Below, piece by piece: positions 16,485 through 25,187 of a DNA stretch of 64,000 nucleotides; the first letter of the stretch is position 1; the number at the start of each line of letters is the position of its first letter. Source of the stretch: JAFDYH01 sp049840875 (GTDB lineage: Bacteria > Bacteroidota > Bacteroidia > Chitinophagales > Chitinophagaceae); NCBI GenBank assembly GCA_049840875.1, contig JASGJE010000002.1, positions 476,865 to 540,864 on the forward strand, written 5' to 3'. Below the pieces are notes generated by a model. The model saw only the letters and a program-made list of their open reading frames with translations, was not told where the DNA came from and did no database searches. The translations under genes were made by a program, and so were the position numbers.

Positions 16485-17051
16485 TTATTGCTCCTCCAAC
16501 GGCTCTTTTCCCTTTTTGTTTAAAATAATGTTGATAATCCTGTTGCGTTCGCCCAGGATTAAAAGCCCCAATATTATTTTTGCTCCTGACTCAAGAATAT
16601 TGGCAAACGATGGAGTGGTTGACCGGTAAGAATCTTTTTTCTCGTCGATGAATACGTATAGCTGCTTGCAAAATGCAGGAATGCTATCAACAAGGATATA
16701 GCCACCCAACACAACTAAAGCAATCATCAGTAATTCTGCTGCAGATAACGAAATTTTGGATTCCGGTTGTTCTCCGAGAGAAAATTCATGTTCCGTAAAA
16801 CCTTTATCCAGTTTTAATGCATCAATAAAATAATTTGTATTGACTAATAACTGGTATGCCAGTATAACGTACAAGGCAAGTACAAACAATGAAGCAACTA
16901 TAAAACCAAAGGATGTTGCGAATTCCTGCACTGAAAAGTAACGAACGATAAATGATAATGTAGTAAGAATTTGTTCAATGACATCTTTTACGAAGAAAAG
17001 ACCAAAAATCTTCAGTATGATGTTGAATAAACTTCTTGGAGTGAGTGACAT
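16485..17051 (-). CDS. uncharacterised membrane protein, four TM segments
   Basis: A 188-residue protein with hydrophobic segments at about 12-30, 48-70, 108-128 and 160-180. I do not recognise the family. It lies 64 bp downstream of another small membrane protein gene on the same strand, so the two may form an operon. The C-terminus is charged (NKKGKEPLEEQ) and probably cytoplasmic. Confidence 0.75.
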   Translation of the reverse strand: MSLTPRSLFNIILKIFGLFFVKDVIEQILTTLSFIVRYFSVQEFATSFGFIVASLFVLALYVILAYQLLVNTNYFIDALKLDKGFTEHEFSLGEQPESKISLSAAELLMIALVVLGGYILVDSIPAFCKQLYVFIDEKKDSYRSTTPSFANILESGAKIILGLLILGERNRIINIILNKKGKEPLEEQ

Positions 17052-17115
17052 ATGGGGTGGTTTTAAGTGAAGTTGTTTGATAAACTTGTTAAGCTGCTCT
17101 TTTAAACGTTATCAT

Positions 17116-17583
17116 TTATATAAAAACAATTTCGTCACCTTTTAATTCCTTTCTAAAAAATCTTTCATTCGGAAAGTAAATCAGAAAGACTAGCATTTCA
17201 GCCAACGAAAAATAAATAAACAACCAGTTTGCAACTATAAGAAACGATATGCAAAGCGCAAAACAATTTCCAGCTACCCATATTTTTCTTGTTCTATAAT
17301 ACGTTTTATGAAAAGATTTCTTTTCTTCAAAGTTTTCCAATGCGTGTAGCTTCACTTTCTGTTTTGTGATATAACTGGAATATATGATTGAAGATAGGAC
17401 GATTACAAAAACAATGATATTCTGTGTTTTTCCTGTTTTCTCGAGTGAATGTCGTATATAAAGGCCAAGTTTCATCAGGTAGAAACTTCCACCTACTATT
17501 ATAGAAACTATTAAAAGAAAGGTGAAGAATAATTTCTTATATGGAGCCATCGCGATTGCCTTGACGATACTACTTTCTGACAT
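17116..17583 (-). CDS. uncharacterised small membrane protein
   Basis: A 155-residue protein with hydrophobic segments at about 14-34, 50-66, 100-118 and 122-136. No motif is recognised. The first residues (MSESSIVKAIAMAPYKKLFF) give a short cytoplasmic leader. It precedes the 188-residue membrane protein gene on the same strand. The base composition is AT-rich like the rest of this stretch. Confidence 0.7.
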   Translation of the reverse strand: MSESSIVKAIAMAPYKKLFFTFLLIVSIIVGGSFYLMKLGLYIRHSLEKTGKTQNIIVFVIVLSSIIYSSYITKQKVKLHALENFEEKKSFHKTYYRTRKIWVAGNCFALCISFLIVANWLFIYFSLAEMLVFLIYFPNERFFRKELKGDEIVFI

Positions 17584-17782
17584 TTTATTTTTATTGAGTA
17601 AAGTTGATAGATTGATTAACTGAGATTGAACGTCACAGGTGATTTGTTTATAGGGTTAAAAGAAGAACTGTAAAATAGAAAAAAAATCCGAGCGATAAAA
17701 TAAGCGGTGATAAATGATACGCTTGCTTGTAGTATTACGAAATGCAGCAATACATGTTAAGTAAAACAAGTGTAATTCGTTT

Positions 17783-18244
17783 TTATAATTTCATGCGCAT
17801 TTCAAGTACATGGGCGTTGAAACCTGCTTTCAGGTAAGCATTTTTTGCAGTAAGGTTATCATTATATACAACCAGGCGGAGCTCGGAAATATTGTTTTCG
17901 GTAAGCCATTCTTTTAATACCTGCAAGACTTGTTGATTGATCCCTCGTCCACGGTGGGCTGGCTTTACATACATCAAACCGATATAGGCAAATCGCGAAT
18001 GCCTGAGATATGGTTCCGCTTCCTTTATCACCGCATAGCCCGAGCCTACAATTTCGTTATTAATTTCAGCCACCATGACTTTCGCCAGCGAAGATGTAAC
18101 CAGGAAGGGAAAATCGTAATAATGGATGTGCCCTTCCTTTAAGCTATCATCAAATTCTCTTTCGGCTTGAATGATTTCCTGTTCAAATTGCAGGAGTGTC
18201 GGTACATCTTGTATAGTTGCGTCCCTGATTTTTAGATTGTTCAT
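17783..18244 (-). CDS. GNAT-family N-acetyltransferase
   Basis: A 153-residue acetyltransferase. The start at 18244 is chosen because the protein then begins MNNLKIRDATIQDVPTLLQF, the normal GNAT N-terminus; a start at 18310 would add 22 unrelated residues. The acetyl-CoA loop is seen in AYIGLMYVKPAHRGRGINQQ (motif RGRGIN) and the C-terminal half ends LRLVVYNDNLTAKNAYLKAG, the usual GNAT ending. The substrate is unknown. Confidence 0.88.
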   Translation of the reverse strand: MNNLKIRDATIQDVPTLLQFEQEIIQAEREFDDSLKEGHIHYYDFPFLVTSSLAKVMVAEINNEIVGSGYAVIKEAEPYLRHSRFAYIGLMYVKPAHRGRGINQQVLQVLKEWLTENNISELRLVVYNDNLTAKNAYLKAGFNAHVLEMRMKL

Positions 18245-18482
18245 TTGTTTTATTGAGCGATTATCAATGCCTCGTCCTGCAATCAACGAATTTAAGGCAT
18301 CCCCGCTCATGGTTATACATCTTACTCCCTGTACAAAATGAATTGCTATTGGAGCCTGTGATTTGCCTCTGCAACGATAAAAGATACTGTCTCGCAGGCG
18401 AACAAATCATTCCTTCAACTGTCCGTATTTGATACAGTACACCTTGATGTTTAAAAAAGATTTTCATTGAGAACCATATTCA

Positions 18483-18490
18483 TAAATTTG
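18483..18490 (+). promoter_or_regulatory. -7 type promoter element before the SDYEK-repeat gene
   Basis: TAAATTTG matches the Bacteroidota -7 consensus TAnnTTTG fully. No TTTG stands at the ideal distance upstream. Its position, 50 bases before the ATG at 18541 and overlapping the GTG at 18490, argues for 18541 as the true start. Confidence 0.35.
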
Positions 18491-18540
18491 TGGCATTCAA
18501 TTCGCGACTCTCAGGGCATCAATACTTAATTCTTACTGAA

Positions 18541-19761
18541 ATGAACAGAAAATTAATACTTGCGGCAACAGCAATCATTTGCCTGGGCTTCATAAGCCAT
18601 TCGCAAAGCAAACATTCATCGTTCTCGAACTCCAGCAATAACGGCCACTCATCAATGACGATCACTGATGATAACCTCAACTTTAATTTCTCCTATACAA
18701 ATGGTGAGGAGATTTCTTTTACAGACGATGAAAAAGGGTTCAGGACATTTCCTGATGACGGCATCCTCCGCTATTCAAAAGATGGAAAAAAACTGACTGT
18801 AACGAAAGATGCCTCGGGTAATATTGTTTATGAAATACATGGCGGCGATAAAAAAACATCATTGACCGAAGATGAAAAGAATTTTGTCGGAACAGTTATC
18901 AGGGTAATGATAGAATATGGAATAGGTGCGAAGGACCGTGTTGCCCGGTTATACAAGAACGGCGGCACGAAAGCAGTGATGGATGAAGTAAAGAATATGA
19001 AGACCGATTATGTGAGGGCGATATACCTCCAGTTTTTGTTGTCAACTAATAACCTGTCAGCAACTGATATGACGGCCATCGCAAATGATGCACAATCGCT
19101 GATCAGTTCAGATTATGAAAAAGGAAAACTGCTGGAAGCATTTTCCTCGAAATATCTCAGTAATGCCACTACTGCAAAAGCTTTTCTTGATGCTGTAAAA
19201 AGTATTCGGTCCGACTACGAAAAAGCAAAAGCGGTAAAATCAATTCTGCACCAGGAACTCACGGATGAACAATTTACTGCAGTTATAGAAGTAGCAAATA
19301 CGGTGAGCTCAGACTATGAAAAAGCGGGTGTGCTCAATGAAGTAATTGCAAACAATAAAATATCTCCGGCGCGTTTTACTGAACTATTGCATGCGACCGC
19401 AAAAATCTCCAGTGATTATGAAAAAGCAGGTGTGTTGAAAAAGGTATTTGAAACAAATGTAAGGGTACCAGAAAATGCTTTTGTCGAAACATTGGGAGCT
19501 ACTGCATCGATAGGCAGTGATTATGAGAAATCGGGAGTGCTAAAGAAGATCGCGGAATCAGAAATAAAGTCTGATGAGAATTGGGCAAGCCTTATTAACG
19601 CAACTGCAAAGCTGGGAGCGGACTATGAAAAAGGAGAGACACTCCGCTTCATTGCAACAAGAATGCCGTCTACAGATGCCGTGAAAGATGCTTATCTGAA
19701 ATCTGCGAAAACGATCGGGGCTGATTATGAGTACGGCAAAACGATAAGAGCGTTGAAATAG
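18541..19761 (+). CDS. exported protein of about seven SDYEK helical repeats
   Basis: The start at 18541 gives a signal peptide (NRKLILAATAIICLGFISHS); a GTG at 18490 would add 17 residues and lies in a promoter-like element. The 406-residue protein has a Ser/Asn-rich start, a beta-rich part (about 40-110) and then tandem repeats of 33-35 residues from about residue 155 to the end. Most repeats open with SDYEK or ADYEK followed by a helix such as AGVLKKV and a second helix ending ATAKIS. The repeats look like an alpha-solenoid of HEAT-like form. Similar SDYE-type repeats are, as I recall, attached to M56/BlaR-like proteins in some bacteria, but no peptidase domain is present here. Location is probably periplasmic; function unknown, perhaps a protein-binding scaffold. 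Confidence 0.85.
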   Translation: MNRKLILAATAIICLGFISHSQSKHSSFSNSSNNGHSSMTITDDNLNFNFSYTNGEEISFTDDEKGFRTFPDDGILRYSKDGKKLTVTKDASGNIVYEIHGGDKKTSLTEDEKNFVGTVIRVMIEYGIGAKDRVARLYKNGGTKAVMDEVKNMKTDYVRAIYLQFLLSTNNLSATDMTAIANDAQSLISSDYEKGKLLEAFSSKYLSNATTAKAFLDAVKSIRSDYEKAKAVKSILHQELTDEQFTAVIEVANTVSSDYEKAGVLNEVIANNKISPARFTELLHATAKISSDYEKAGVLKKVFETNVRVPENAFVETLGATASIGSDYEKSGVLKKIAESEIKSDENWASLINATAKLGADYEKGETLRFIATRMPSTDAVKDAYLKSAKTIGADYEYGKTIRALK

Positions 19762-19817
19762 CCGGTTTCGTATCGCCCTTTGTTACGCCGTTTTTTTTCA
19801 TTGAATACCAGATTTTA

Positions 19818-20984
19818 TTGCACTCAATGCGAATCAGCTTCTTATTTATCTTTTTGCTATTAGTAATAGAGCATAAAGTTGTTGCCCAGAAGAAGGGCAA
19901 TGATTTTCCAATCTTTGATCATAGCTTATTGTTAGAAACAAAAGCTGATACAACTGCGAATGTGAGTTTCGCTGATTTTAATGGAGATGGTCATCCGGAT
20001 ATTTTATTGGTGAAAGGAAGACATTGGCCAATCGTTGACAGGGTTCTTCTCGGTGATGGTAAAGGCAACATACAACGGGCTTATGATCTCAGTACGATAG
20101 CAGACCGTTCTTACACCGGCGCGGTGGCAGATTTTAATGGAGATGGTTTTCCGGATATCGCTATCAGCAATGATGCGCCGGATAAAAAGCTTATTTATTT
20201 TAATGATGGGAAGGGCAATTTTAAAACAGGTTCGGAGTTCGGACTACCGGAATGGCCTACACGAAATATATCGATTGCTGATATCAATGCTGATGGATGG
20301 CCTGACATTATCCTGGCAAACAGGGGTGACTCCGGAAGCACTGTAAACTACATTTGTTTAAACCAGGGCAAGGGACAATTTAGTAATAGTTGTATTCCTG
20401 TTGCAAGGTATCCAACGACAACGATAGCTGCAGCCGACATGAACAGGGATGGTATTATCGATCTTGTAGTACCCCATCGCGATGGCGGACAAAGTTATGT
20501 TTACATTGGTGATTCAAACCGGCAGTATTCCGATAATCGTCGCATCCCATTTGGCCCCACTGACGCTACAATTCGCGTAGCAGCTGCCGCAGATTTTAAT
20601 GGAGATGCGATTCCTGACATCGCAACGATTGATGAGAATAAAGGGGTAACTATTTATTACGGGCAAAATGGGAGCGCATACTCTGCAGGAATTTCTCTGG
20701 CATCAGCAAAACCTGTTCCGTATGCACTGGCAATCGCTGATCTCAATAAGGATGGAAAAATGGACATCATCGTCGGTCATATAGAAGCTCCGTCTACAAT
20801 ATTTTATAATAATGGTGATGGCCGCGTCTTTACACCGGTTTTATTCGGTGATTCAGAAGGAACAGTGTACGGCTTTGCTATTGGCGATTTTAATGGTGAT
20901 AAAATACCCGACATTGCTGCTGCCCGTTCAGAAGGCAGGAATGTGTTATACTTTGGAAATAACAGTTCCAAAAGGCGCAAATGA
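19818..20984 (+). CDS. exported FG-GAP/VCBS repeat protein
   Basis: A 388-residue protein with a signal peptide ending near VVAQ (residue 24; a start three codons later at 19827 is equally good). Seven calcium-loop motifs follow at about 50-residue spacing: DFNGDGHPDI, DFNGDGFPDI, DINADGWPDI, DMNRDGIIDL, DFNGDAIPDI, DLNKDGKMDI and DFNGDKIPDI. This predicts a seven-bladed beta-propeller of the integrin/VCBS type, exported and calcium-binding. No enzyme domain is attached. It follows the SDYEK-repeat gene by 56 bp on the same strand and may be co-expressed. Confidence 0.9.
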   Translation: MHSMRISFLFIFLLLVIEHKVVAQKKGNDFPIFDHSLLLETKADTTANVSFADFNGDGHPDILLVKGRHWPIVDRVLLGDGKGNIQRAYDLSTIADRSYTGAVADFNGDGFPDIAISNDAPDKKLIYFNDGKGNFKTGSEFGLPEWPTRNISIADINADGWPDIILANRGDSGSTVNYICLNQGKGQFSNSCIPVARYPTTTIAAADMNRDGIIDLVVPHRDGGQSYVYIGDSNRQYSDNRRIPFGPTDATIRVAAAADFNGDAIPDIATIDENKGVTIYYGQNGSAYSAGISLASAKPVPYALAIADLNKDGKMDIIVGHIEAPSTIFYNNGDGRVFTPVLFGDSEGTVYGFAIGDFNGDKIPDIAAARSEGRNVLYFGNNSSKRRK

Positions 20985-21080
20985 TCAGCCGTTGTAATCA
21001 TTCCTTGCATAGCAAACCGGCACAGGTTTCCCGATTTGTGTCCTGATGTATCTGTTAATTGTCGCTTTCTTTCATCGAAT

Positions 21081-21653
21081 TTAACCTGACGACCGTACCA
21101 AGGGTATTTGCAAATTTGTTGGTCTGTTTTCTTCCTTGTCAAAACCTCTACCATCAATATTTCTTGCTCCCCAGAATATAAGGTCGTTGAAAATATAAAC
21201 AAGGTCGCACTCAGAGAAAATCTGCCCTTCCGCAAGTCCAAAAGGTGGGAATGATTTTTTCAAAATGCTTTGGGGCTTGTTTACCTCCCATTTGTCAAAT
21301 CCTTTTGTCAATTGATTCATAGCGTCGGCAAACGGTTGCAGCAAAGGTGTTACCAGGTATTCAATATCCGCAATGAAGTTTACCTTTTGTGCGCCATCAG
21401 CGATAGCATGTTCACCTTTCCATTGCATATGCCCCTTGATACTCATTTTTACTAACGGCGCTTTTCCGAAGGCGTCCGCAGAGTTGATAACCGTCAGATC
21501 AAACGTATCACCAGGATAATAAACAAATGTTCTTGTTAAATAAAACGGCTTAAGGTTGCCGTCTGCATTTTTGATGCTGCTTGGGCGAATTTCAGGAGCG
21601 ATGCTTTTCCATTCACCGCCTTCAATGAACTTTTTTATTTGTTCTTCTGTCAT
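21081..21653 (-). CDS. uncharacterised protein, possibly APCDD1-like lipid-binding fold
   Basis: A 190-residue protein without signal peptide. Visible features are GGEWKSIAPEIRPSS near the N-terminus, TRTFVYYPGDTFDLTV and GKAPLVKMSIKGHMQWKGEH. The 'W-S..E.RP....Y..R.F' pattern recalls APCDD1-type domains, but this is a weak resemblance. It is convergent with the FG-GAP gene. Function unknown. Confidence 0.7.
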   Translation of the reverse strand: MTEEQIKKFIEGGEWKSIAPEIRPSSIKNADGNLKPFYLTRTFVYYPGDTFDLTVINSADAFGKAPLVKMSIKGHMQWKGEHAIADGAQKVNFIADIEYLVTPLLQPFADAMNQLTKGFDKWEVNKPQSILKKSFPPFGLAEGQIFSECDLVYIFNDLIFWGARNIDGRGFDKEENRPTNLQIPLVRSSG

Positions 21654-21799
21654 CTTGTATTTATTTAGTAGTAGTTACAATCTATGTTAACACGAAAATT
21701 CACGGTTTATTTTAATTCACTTTATACTACACAAACGAACTTAAGCAATTTGCAATTCAGATGGTTGTTGCTACATTCGCTGAAAACCTTATCACGAGC

Positions 21800-22480
21800 A
21801 TGAAGCTAAAAAAGATTTTAAAATATTTGCTCTATACTGTCGTCACATTTGTCAGCTTCGTTTTACTTTATCTTCTGGCTGCATTTTGTCTCTCACGAAT
21901 TACGATCAATAAAGAACCAGATACAACCAATGACGTGACGATCTATATTAAGACGAACGGAGTACATACGGATATCGTGGTTCCTGTGAAAAATGATCAG
22001 ATGGACTGGAGTAAAGAAATACTGTTCAGCAATACGACTGCAAAAGATTCAAGCATGCAGTACCTTGCTATGGGCTGGGGTGATAAAGGGTTTTACCTGG
22101 AAACGCCAACCTGGGCTGACCTGAAATTCCGGACAGCATTCAGGGCCGCCTTTGCGTTAAGTACAACTGCTATTCACGCAACTTTCTATCGGGCTATGAT
22201 AGAAAATAAATCCTGTAAGAAAATAGAGATCAGTCAAGATCAATATAAACGACTTGTTGATTATATCTTAAACAGTTTGCAAAAAGATATGAATGGACAT
22301 GCGATCTGGATCAATACGACAGCAAACTATGGTACTACTGACGCTTTTTATGAAGCAACCGGCAGCTACAGCTTATTTAAAACCTGCAATACCTGGGCGA
22401 ACAAAGCGCTGAAAGTAAGCGGGCAGAAATGTTGCTTATGGACGGCTTTTGATACGGGGATATTTTTAAAGTATGAATAA
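21800..22480 (+). CDS. TIGR02117/DUF2459-family protein
   Basis: A 226-residue protein from the ATG at 21800, which starts MKLKKILKYLLYTVV and leads directly into one transmembrane or signal segment (about 8-32). The family core is seen in VTIYIKTNGVHTDIVVPV, YLAMGWGDKGFYLETPTW and FKTCNTWANKALKVSGQKCC with conserved Cys and Asn residues. Function of the family is not established; some members were first noted beside urease genes. An upstream start at 21761 would add 13 residues before the hydrophobic segment. Confidence 0.85.
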   Translation: MKLKKILKYLLYTVVTFVSFVLLYLLAAFCLSRITINKEPDTTNDVTIYIKTNGVHTDIVVPVKNDQMDWSKEILFSNTTAKDSSMQYLAMGWGDKGFYLETPTWADLKFRTAFRAAFALSTTAIHATFYRAMIENKSCKKIEISQDQYKRLVDYILNSLQKDMNGHAIWINTTANYGTTDAFYEATGSYSLFKTCNTWANKALKVSGQKCCLWTAFDTGIFLKYE

Positions 22481-22501
22481 GCCCTGTGCTGATGATATAC
22501 G

Positions 22502-22556
22502 CCTGCCTGGAGTCTTGTCATATACATCTTCCAATTAAGAACTAATCCGGCAGACC
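22502..22556. repeat. degenerate REP-like palindrome
   Basis: CCTGCCTGGAGTCTTGTC and, about 27 bases later, CCGGCAGACC. This is a worn copy of the REP pair at 22567-22621. It overlaps the last codons of the RAYT reading frame. Confidence 0.55.
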
Positions 22557-23197
22557 ATTAAGTCCGCCCGGGGTCTTGCCAAAGGCAACTTCAACCTAAT
22601 GATTATTCCGGCAGACCCCGGAATTACCAGTAAGTTATCAATATGTACAAGATTTTCATATTTCTTTACACCATTCTCATATAATGAAGCGCTTGAGTGT
22701 TCATACATTGTGTAATCAGGTATAAGATTCCATTTGCCGCGTACAGGATTGAAATGAATATAATTAAGCTTTTGATAAGTAAATTCTTTCGAAGAACATT
22801 CTTTTGCGTCGAAACTGTCTTCAAATACTTTATGTAGTTGTCCTTTTTTTCGTTCCTGATTATTCACTCCTGCACAAAGCAAATCAAGCAAGTTATTATT
22901 ACCTGCGAGTTCAAGGCGTTTTATGATTTCATAAGCCATGAAGCGTTTAGCGTTGCTGATTACTGAATTCAATGACTTCTGCATTTCCGGAAAATACAGC
23001 AATACATGTACATGATTTGGCATAATAACATATCCTGTCACGCCTATATTCTTTTCGTGAAGAACATCAAACCATTTGTAAATTGTATCATAGGCTTTGG
23101 TTGTTTCGATTAATGGAAGCCATTTGTAACAAGTAAACGTAACAAAGTAGATACTATTGGATAATTTTTCATGTGTTGTACGAACCGACATTGGCAA
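22535..23197 (-). CDS. REP-associated tyrosine transposase (RAYT, IS200-like Y1 fold)
   Basis: A 220-residue HUH endonuclease-type protein. The HUH motif is seen as YVIMPNHVHVLLYFP and the catalytic tyrosine region as YQKLNYIHFNPVRGKW, both standard for RAYT proteins. It is flanked on both sides by palindromes with the core GGGGTCTTGCC or GGGGTCTGCC (22502-22556, 22567-22621, 23221-23283). RAYTs cut and are thought to mobilise such REP sequences. The last 30 or so residues (from VIPGSAG) are encoded by the REP sequence itself, so the original stop may have been lost or the protein naturally reads into the repeat. Confidence 0.9.
   Translation of the reverse strand: MPMSVRTTHEKLSNSIYFVTFTCYKWLPLIETTKAYDTIYKWFDVLHEKNIGVTGYVIMPNHVHVLLYFPEMQKSLNSVISNAKRFMAYEIIKRLELAGNNNLLDLLCAGVNNQERKKGQLHKVFEDSFDAKECSSKEFTYQKLNYIHFNPVRGKWNLIPDYTMYEHSSASLYENGVKKYENLVHIDNLLVIPGSAGIIIRLKLPLARPRADLMVCRISS
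22567..22621. repeat. REP-like palindrome, left of RAYT
   Basis: CCCGGGGTCTTGCC (22567-22580) and CCGGCAGACCCCGG (22608-22621) form an inverted pair about 27 bases apart. The same two words appear on the right side of the transposase gene, in the reverse order of TTGCC and TGCC arms. Confidence 0.75.
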
Positions 23198-23220
23198 ATA
23201 TAGTATGTGATCTAAAGAAA

Positions 23221-23283
23221 CTCCCGGGGTCTGCCGGTTATACTTCTATTATTGAAATAGTTTTATAGGCAAGACCCCGGGAG
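23221..23283. repeat. REP-like palindrome, right of RAYT
   Basis: CTCCCGGGGTCTGCC at 23221-23235 and GGCAAGACCCCGGGAG at 23268-23283 form a nearly perfect 15-bp inverted repeat enclosing about 32 bases. It lies 23 bp upstream of the RAYT start codon. Confidence 0.8.
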
Positions 23284-23304
23284 GACAAAACAGGGCGTAT
23301 TTTT

Positions 23305-23967
23305 TTACGCCCGGCGTTTTTTAACTATGAAATAAATTATCAACACTGCTATGCCAATTGCTATCAATGGAAGACGTATGTAACGACCAAATGATTGTCC
23401 TTTTCGATATGCTTTGTCATAATCAGAGAGGGTATTATACTGTTTTAATTCTTCTTTCCCCGCTGACAATTTAAATGAATTGAAAAATTTTTCTCGGTCC
23501 ATAGCAGTTTGTTCGGCCAGCGACGACGAAACCCAGAAGCTGTAGTTATAGATTTTATTGTTTACAAACAGCATTCTCATAAATCTCTTATATTGATAAT
23601 CGGGGTTTGACGAAGTAATAAATTCTACTTCTATTCCCTCCAGGGAATTAATGTTGATTTTCTTTTTAAAGATTAGCGAATCTCCAGATGTTTTCATCAT
23701 TCCATCAAGAAACCCGCTGTACACAATGTTTAGCTTTCCGGGTCTTATTTTTATACTCCGGCCAAAACTGTAGTCTGAAACAATAACGGTATAAACTCCC
23801 GAATCATTTGTATAGTTGAGGACTTGCTGACCAAGTGTGTCAACATAACTTGGTTTGCCCGGAAATTCGATGCTGGCAATATCAGACAGTTTCTGAGTAT
23901 AGCTGGTTTGCGCCGACAAAGAGTTTGCTGAAAAGAAAAGTATAACTAGTAGATATGTCTTGTTCAT
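23305..23967 (-). CDS. uncharacterised exported protein with C-terminal membrane anchor
   Basis: The start at 23967 gives a signal peptide (NKTYLLVILFFSANSLSAQ); a frame start at 24036 would precede it by 23 residues. The 220-residue protein has a beta-rich middle (IASIEFPGKPSYVDTLGQQV, YTVIVSDYSFG) and ends in one hydrophobic helix and a KKRRA tail, so it is probably anchored in the inner membrane with its bulk in the periplasm. Family not recognised. Confidence 0.75.
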   Translation of the reverse strand: MNKTYLLVILFFSANSLSAQTSYTQKLSDIASIEFPGKPSYVDTLGQQVLNYTNDSGVYTVIVSDYSFGRSIKIRPGKLNIVYSGFLDGMMKTSGDSLIFKKKININSLEGIEVEFITSSNPDYQYKRFMRMLFVNNKIYNYSFWVSSSLAEQTAMDREKFFNSFKLSAGKEELKQYNTLSDYDKAYRKGQSFGRYIRLPLIAIGIAVLIIYFIVKKRRA

Positions 23968-24060
23968 GTTATTTATGGCGATGTTCAAAGGTTCGGCAAA
24001 ATTATTATTAACTCCCCATTGATAAAAGTGTTTCACCCCTTTAATACTTCGTAGCCGATG

Positions 24061-24234
24061 TCTACGCCGTGGTTCGTGAAGACAGGAACCATCTTCCTTA
24101 AAACTCTTTCAATTATTTGTTCCTAATTATTTTTTCTATTCGGAAAGTGAACTAAAGTAGTGGTTCGTGAGGGACACGCCCCAAGGCGTAGATACATTCT
24201 TAAAGTACTGCGCCGAGACGATAGCTATCGGCTC
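24061..24234. repeat. intergenic repeats and palindrome beside the PIN gene
   Basis: GTGGTTCGTGA occurs twice in direct orientation (24069-24079 and 24160-24170). TCTACGCC (24061-24068) has its reverse complement GGCGTAGA at 24185-24192. CGATAGCTATCG (24219-24230) is a perfect 12-bp palindrome within the longer GAGACGATAGCTATCGGCTC. This 267-base gap holds no gene and looks like a second REP-like or mobile-element scar, unrelated in sequence to the RAYT palindromes. Confidence 0.55.
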
Positions 24235-24303
24235 CCTCTGAGTCATTTGTGATTGTAGAGTTAATTATTAGCGAGGAGACTCGGCTGGGAAGCAGTATGT
24301 ACT

Positions 24304-24801
24304 TTATAATTGAAGTAAGTGGTTGTAATTTATCGCATCGTAATTTAGAGAACTGATATAGTGATATAATTTTAGATCATCAGTAATTATCAAAGTGTTC
24401 TGTTTTGCCAAATCTGTTATCGATGCATCAGCTATGCCAAGTTTATAAAAAGCTGTTTCATTTCGCTCTATAATTGTTATTGACTTCTCTTGCTTTTCCA
24501 AGTATCTTGAAAGTATTTCTTTTAAAAAAACAAAAAATTTAAAGTCAATTTCCGAGTTGTAGTTGTCACTGAGATTGCAGATTTCAGTGATAATATGAGT
24601 GGTGACTACTATTTTTTCTTGGAAAAGAATGGTTAATTTTTTTAAAATGCGAAAGTCGGATTCAGAGAACTTCTTTAATCGTTTGTTTTTGCCAATTTGT
24701 GACGGATCGAATGAGCCGATCAGTAGCAATAAAAGCAGATTTGTGTCGATTAAAATTCCAGAATATTTCCCTTTTTTTGCTAATATATCATCTATTCCCA
24801 T
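24304..24801 (-). CDS. PIN-domain protein, putative ribonuclease
   Basis: A 165-residue protein with the PIN acidic pattern: the first Asp in ILIDTNLLLLLLIG (residue 19), a Glu in ITEICNL, the third acid in LGIADASITDLA and the fourth in TLIITDDLKLYHYI. PIN domains are metal-dependent RNases and are common toxins of toxin-antitoxin pairs. The gene starts directly after the stop codon of an 88-residue gene, which could be its partner or antidote; this is inference. The composition is AT-rich. Confidence 0.85.
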   Translation of the reverse strand: MGIDDILAKKGKYSGILIDTNLLLLLLIGSFDPSQIGKNKRLKKFSESDFRILKKLTILFQEKIVVTTHIITEICNLSDNYNSEIDFKFFVFLKEILSRYLEKQEKSITIIERNETAFYKLGIADASITDLAKQNTLIITDDLKLYHYISSLNYDAINYNHLLQL

Positions 24802-25068
24802 TTAAAGTTTTCGAATTTTCATTGCCTTAAATTTTCCATTGGTGGCATCAATAATAATGATTTTATATTTCCTTGCATTACCTAATAGATCTCTTGCGAA
24901 AGATGCCTCGGTAGGATTTTTATCGGGCATACTAAAAGTTATCGTCCAGTGCGAATTGTCGTCGCTTAATTCTACTTCTTCCAATAAAAAATCTGACGTT
25001 TCCATCGTTGTATAGAAATTGGTAATGGCCGTTTTTGCATGACTAATTGCCTCTCTAGCTGTAACCAT
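24802..25068 (-). CDS. small uncharacterised protein coupled to the PIN gene
   Basis: An 88-residue protein, beta-rich in its second half (WTITFSMPDKN, YKIIIIDATNGKFKAMKIRK), with an N-terminal helix (REAISHAKTAITNFYTTME). Its stop codon abuts the ATG of the PIN gene with no gap, so the two are translationally coupled. The pattern of strand, DATNGKFKAMK and strand is a little like a PepSY-type fold, but I do not claim the family. The order of a small gene first and the PIN gene second fits a toxin-antitoxin layout. Confidence 0.75.
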   Translation of the reverse strand: MVTAREAISHAKTAITNFYTTMETSDFLLEEVELSDDNSHWTITFSMPDKNPTEASFARDLLGNARKYKIIIIDATNGKFKAMKIRKL

Positions 25069-25187
25069 CAGAAAAAAAATTTATTGAATAGTGAGTTATA
25101 TTAGATTAAAATTATTTCTTCTTTAAATCTACTTGAATTAATTGATTGCCAAAAAATTGAATTTTATCCTCGAAAACTTTGACTGTT

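Noticed and set aside
18264..18467. Minus-strand open frame of 67 codons upstream of the GNAT gene
   Set aside because: No conserved pattern, and it overlaps the region where the GNAT start and the opposite-strand promoter element lie.
22502..23283. Possible CRISPR or complete insertion sequence around the RAYT gene
   Set aside because: The palindromes are not regularly spaced and there are no spacers, no target-site duplication and no second transposase gene; REP-RAYT explains the pattern.
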